64,000 nucleotides of DNA from Agriotes lineatus (lineage: Eukaryota > Arthropoda > Insecta > Coleoptera > Elateridae). The notes beneath the pieces are model-generated. The model was not told where the DNA came from. It ran no database searches and saw nothing but the letters and a program-made list of their open reading frames with translations. The translations under genes and the position numbers were made by a program. Of the stretch, positions 63,423-64,000 are shown piece by piece. The DNA is taken from NCBI GenBank assembly GCA_940337035.1, contig CALNHX010002689.1:1-64000 (forward strand), read 5' to 3'. Every line of letters starts with the position of its first letter. The stretch's first letter is position 1.

Positions 63423-64000
63423 GTAATTGCAGAATGCTAAACATTGTACAGAAACAGCTGTAAGCTAATTTTAAATGCGTCAGAATGGCACCTACTGTTT
63501 TATAAGTAGACAAAATTGCATGCTAGAGCCTGTAAACGTTCTGCCGGACGTTTTGACACGTTTTGGATATCATTTCGATAGTAGAAATGCTTTTAAATTT
63601 TTTTAGTAACGCTATTTCGGTGTTTGAATGCTACTTCTTAATGGCCGCAAAATATTACTAGCAGTACGTAACATATTATAATTAATAGACAGTAATTGCA
63701 GAATGCTAAACATTGTACAGAAACAGCTGTAAACTAATTTAAATGCATCAGAATGGCACCTACTGTTTTATAAGTAGACAAAATTGCCATGCTAGAGCCT
63801 GTAAACGCTCTGCGGACGATTTGACACGTTTTGGATATCATTTCGATAGTAGAAACGCTTTTTAATTTTTTTTTAGTAACGCTACTTCGGTGTTTGAATG
63901 AGACTTCTTAATGGCCGCAAACTGCTGCTAGCAGTACGGAATATATTCTAATTAATAGACAGTAATTGCAGAATGCTAAACATTGTACAGAAACAGCTGT

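Larger units (their letters stand above)
57893..64000 (+). repeat. 271-bp satellite DNA array, right part
   Basis: The same satellite resumes directly after the retrotransposon, beginning with the second copy of the 5-bp target duplication and then acattgtacagaaacagctg, which is exactly where the left part stops. Orientation and phase are unchanged, so the two parts were one continuous array before the insertion. It runs to the end of the window, so the array edge is not seen. The first 2.6 kb is rich in 257-bp monomers and the last 2.5 kb in single-base indels. Confidence 0.97.

Overview
This is eukaryotic repeat DNA. About 57 kb of the 64 kb is one head-to-tail satellite array with a basic monomer of 271 bp. 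The other 6.9 kb is a single apparently complete BEL/Pao LTR retrotransposon inserted into the array on the minus strand. There are no host genes, tRNA or rRNA genes, CRISPR arrays or bacterial operons. The BEL/Pao order is restricted to animals, and the protein has the layout common in arthropod elements (DUF1759-type gag, DUF1758-type protease, RT, A17/RNase H region, integrase, DUF5641-type tail). The host is therefore a metazoan and probably an arthropod; the species cannot be named from sequence alone.

Layout. 1-51007: satellite, roughly 188 monomers, all in one orientation. 51008-57892: the retrotransposon, with 365-bp LTRs at each end and a 5-bp target duplication (ctaaa) at 51003-51007 and 57893-57897. 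57893-64000: the array resumes in the same phase and orientation, roughly 23 more monomers.

The array is a mosaic. 1-7.9 kb holds near-identical monomers and a block of about 2.8 kb present twice, 4881 bp apart. 7.9-11 kb mixes two diverged monomer families, called Y (main) and X here. 11.04-17.98 kb is a 13-monomer higher-order repeat of 3470 bp present twice in tandem. 18-23 kb is mixed and shares about 2.2 kb with 46.0-48.2 kb. 23.4-30.4 kb is X/Y interleaved, with chimeric monomers and a 2424-bp 9-monomer repeat. 30.4-36 kb partly replays 10-18 kb. 35.9-45.6 kb is the most homogenised core. 48.2-51.0 kb is mixed. 57.9-60.5 kb is rich in 257-bp monomers. The last 2.5 kb carries unusually many single-base indels.

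The retrotransposon encodes one uninterrupted 1723-residue Gag-Pol with all visible catalytic residues. Its LTRs differ at 2 of 365 positions, so the insertion is recent compared with much of the satellite divergence. Its 5' leader carries an 82-bp copy of a piece of its own pol gene, flanked by short direct repeats. I found no new gene system. The informative signals are the structure of the array, the traces of how its monomers mutate and recombine, and the oddities of the retroelement leader.
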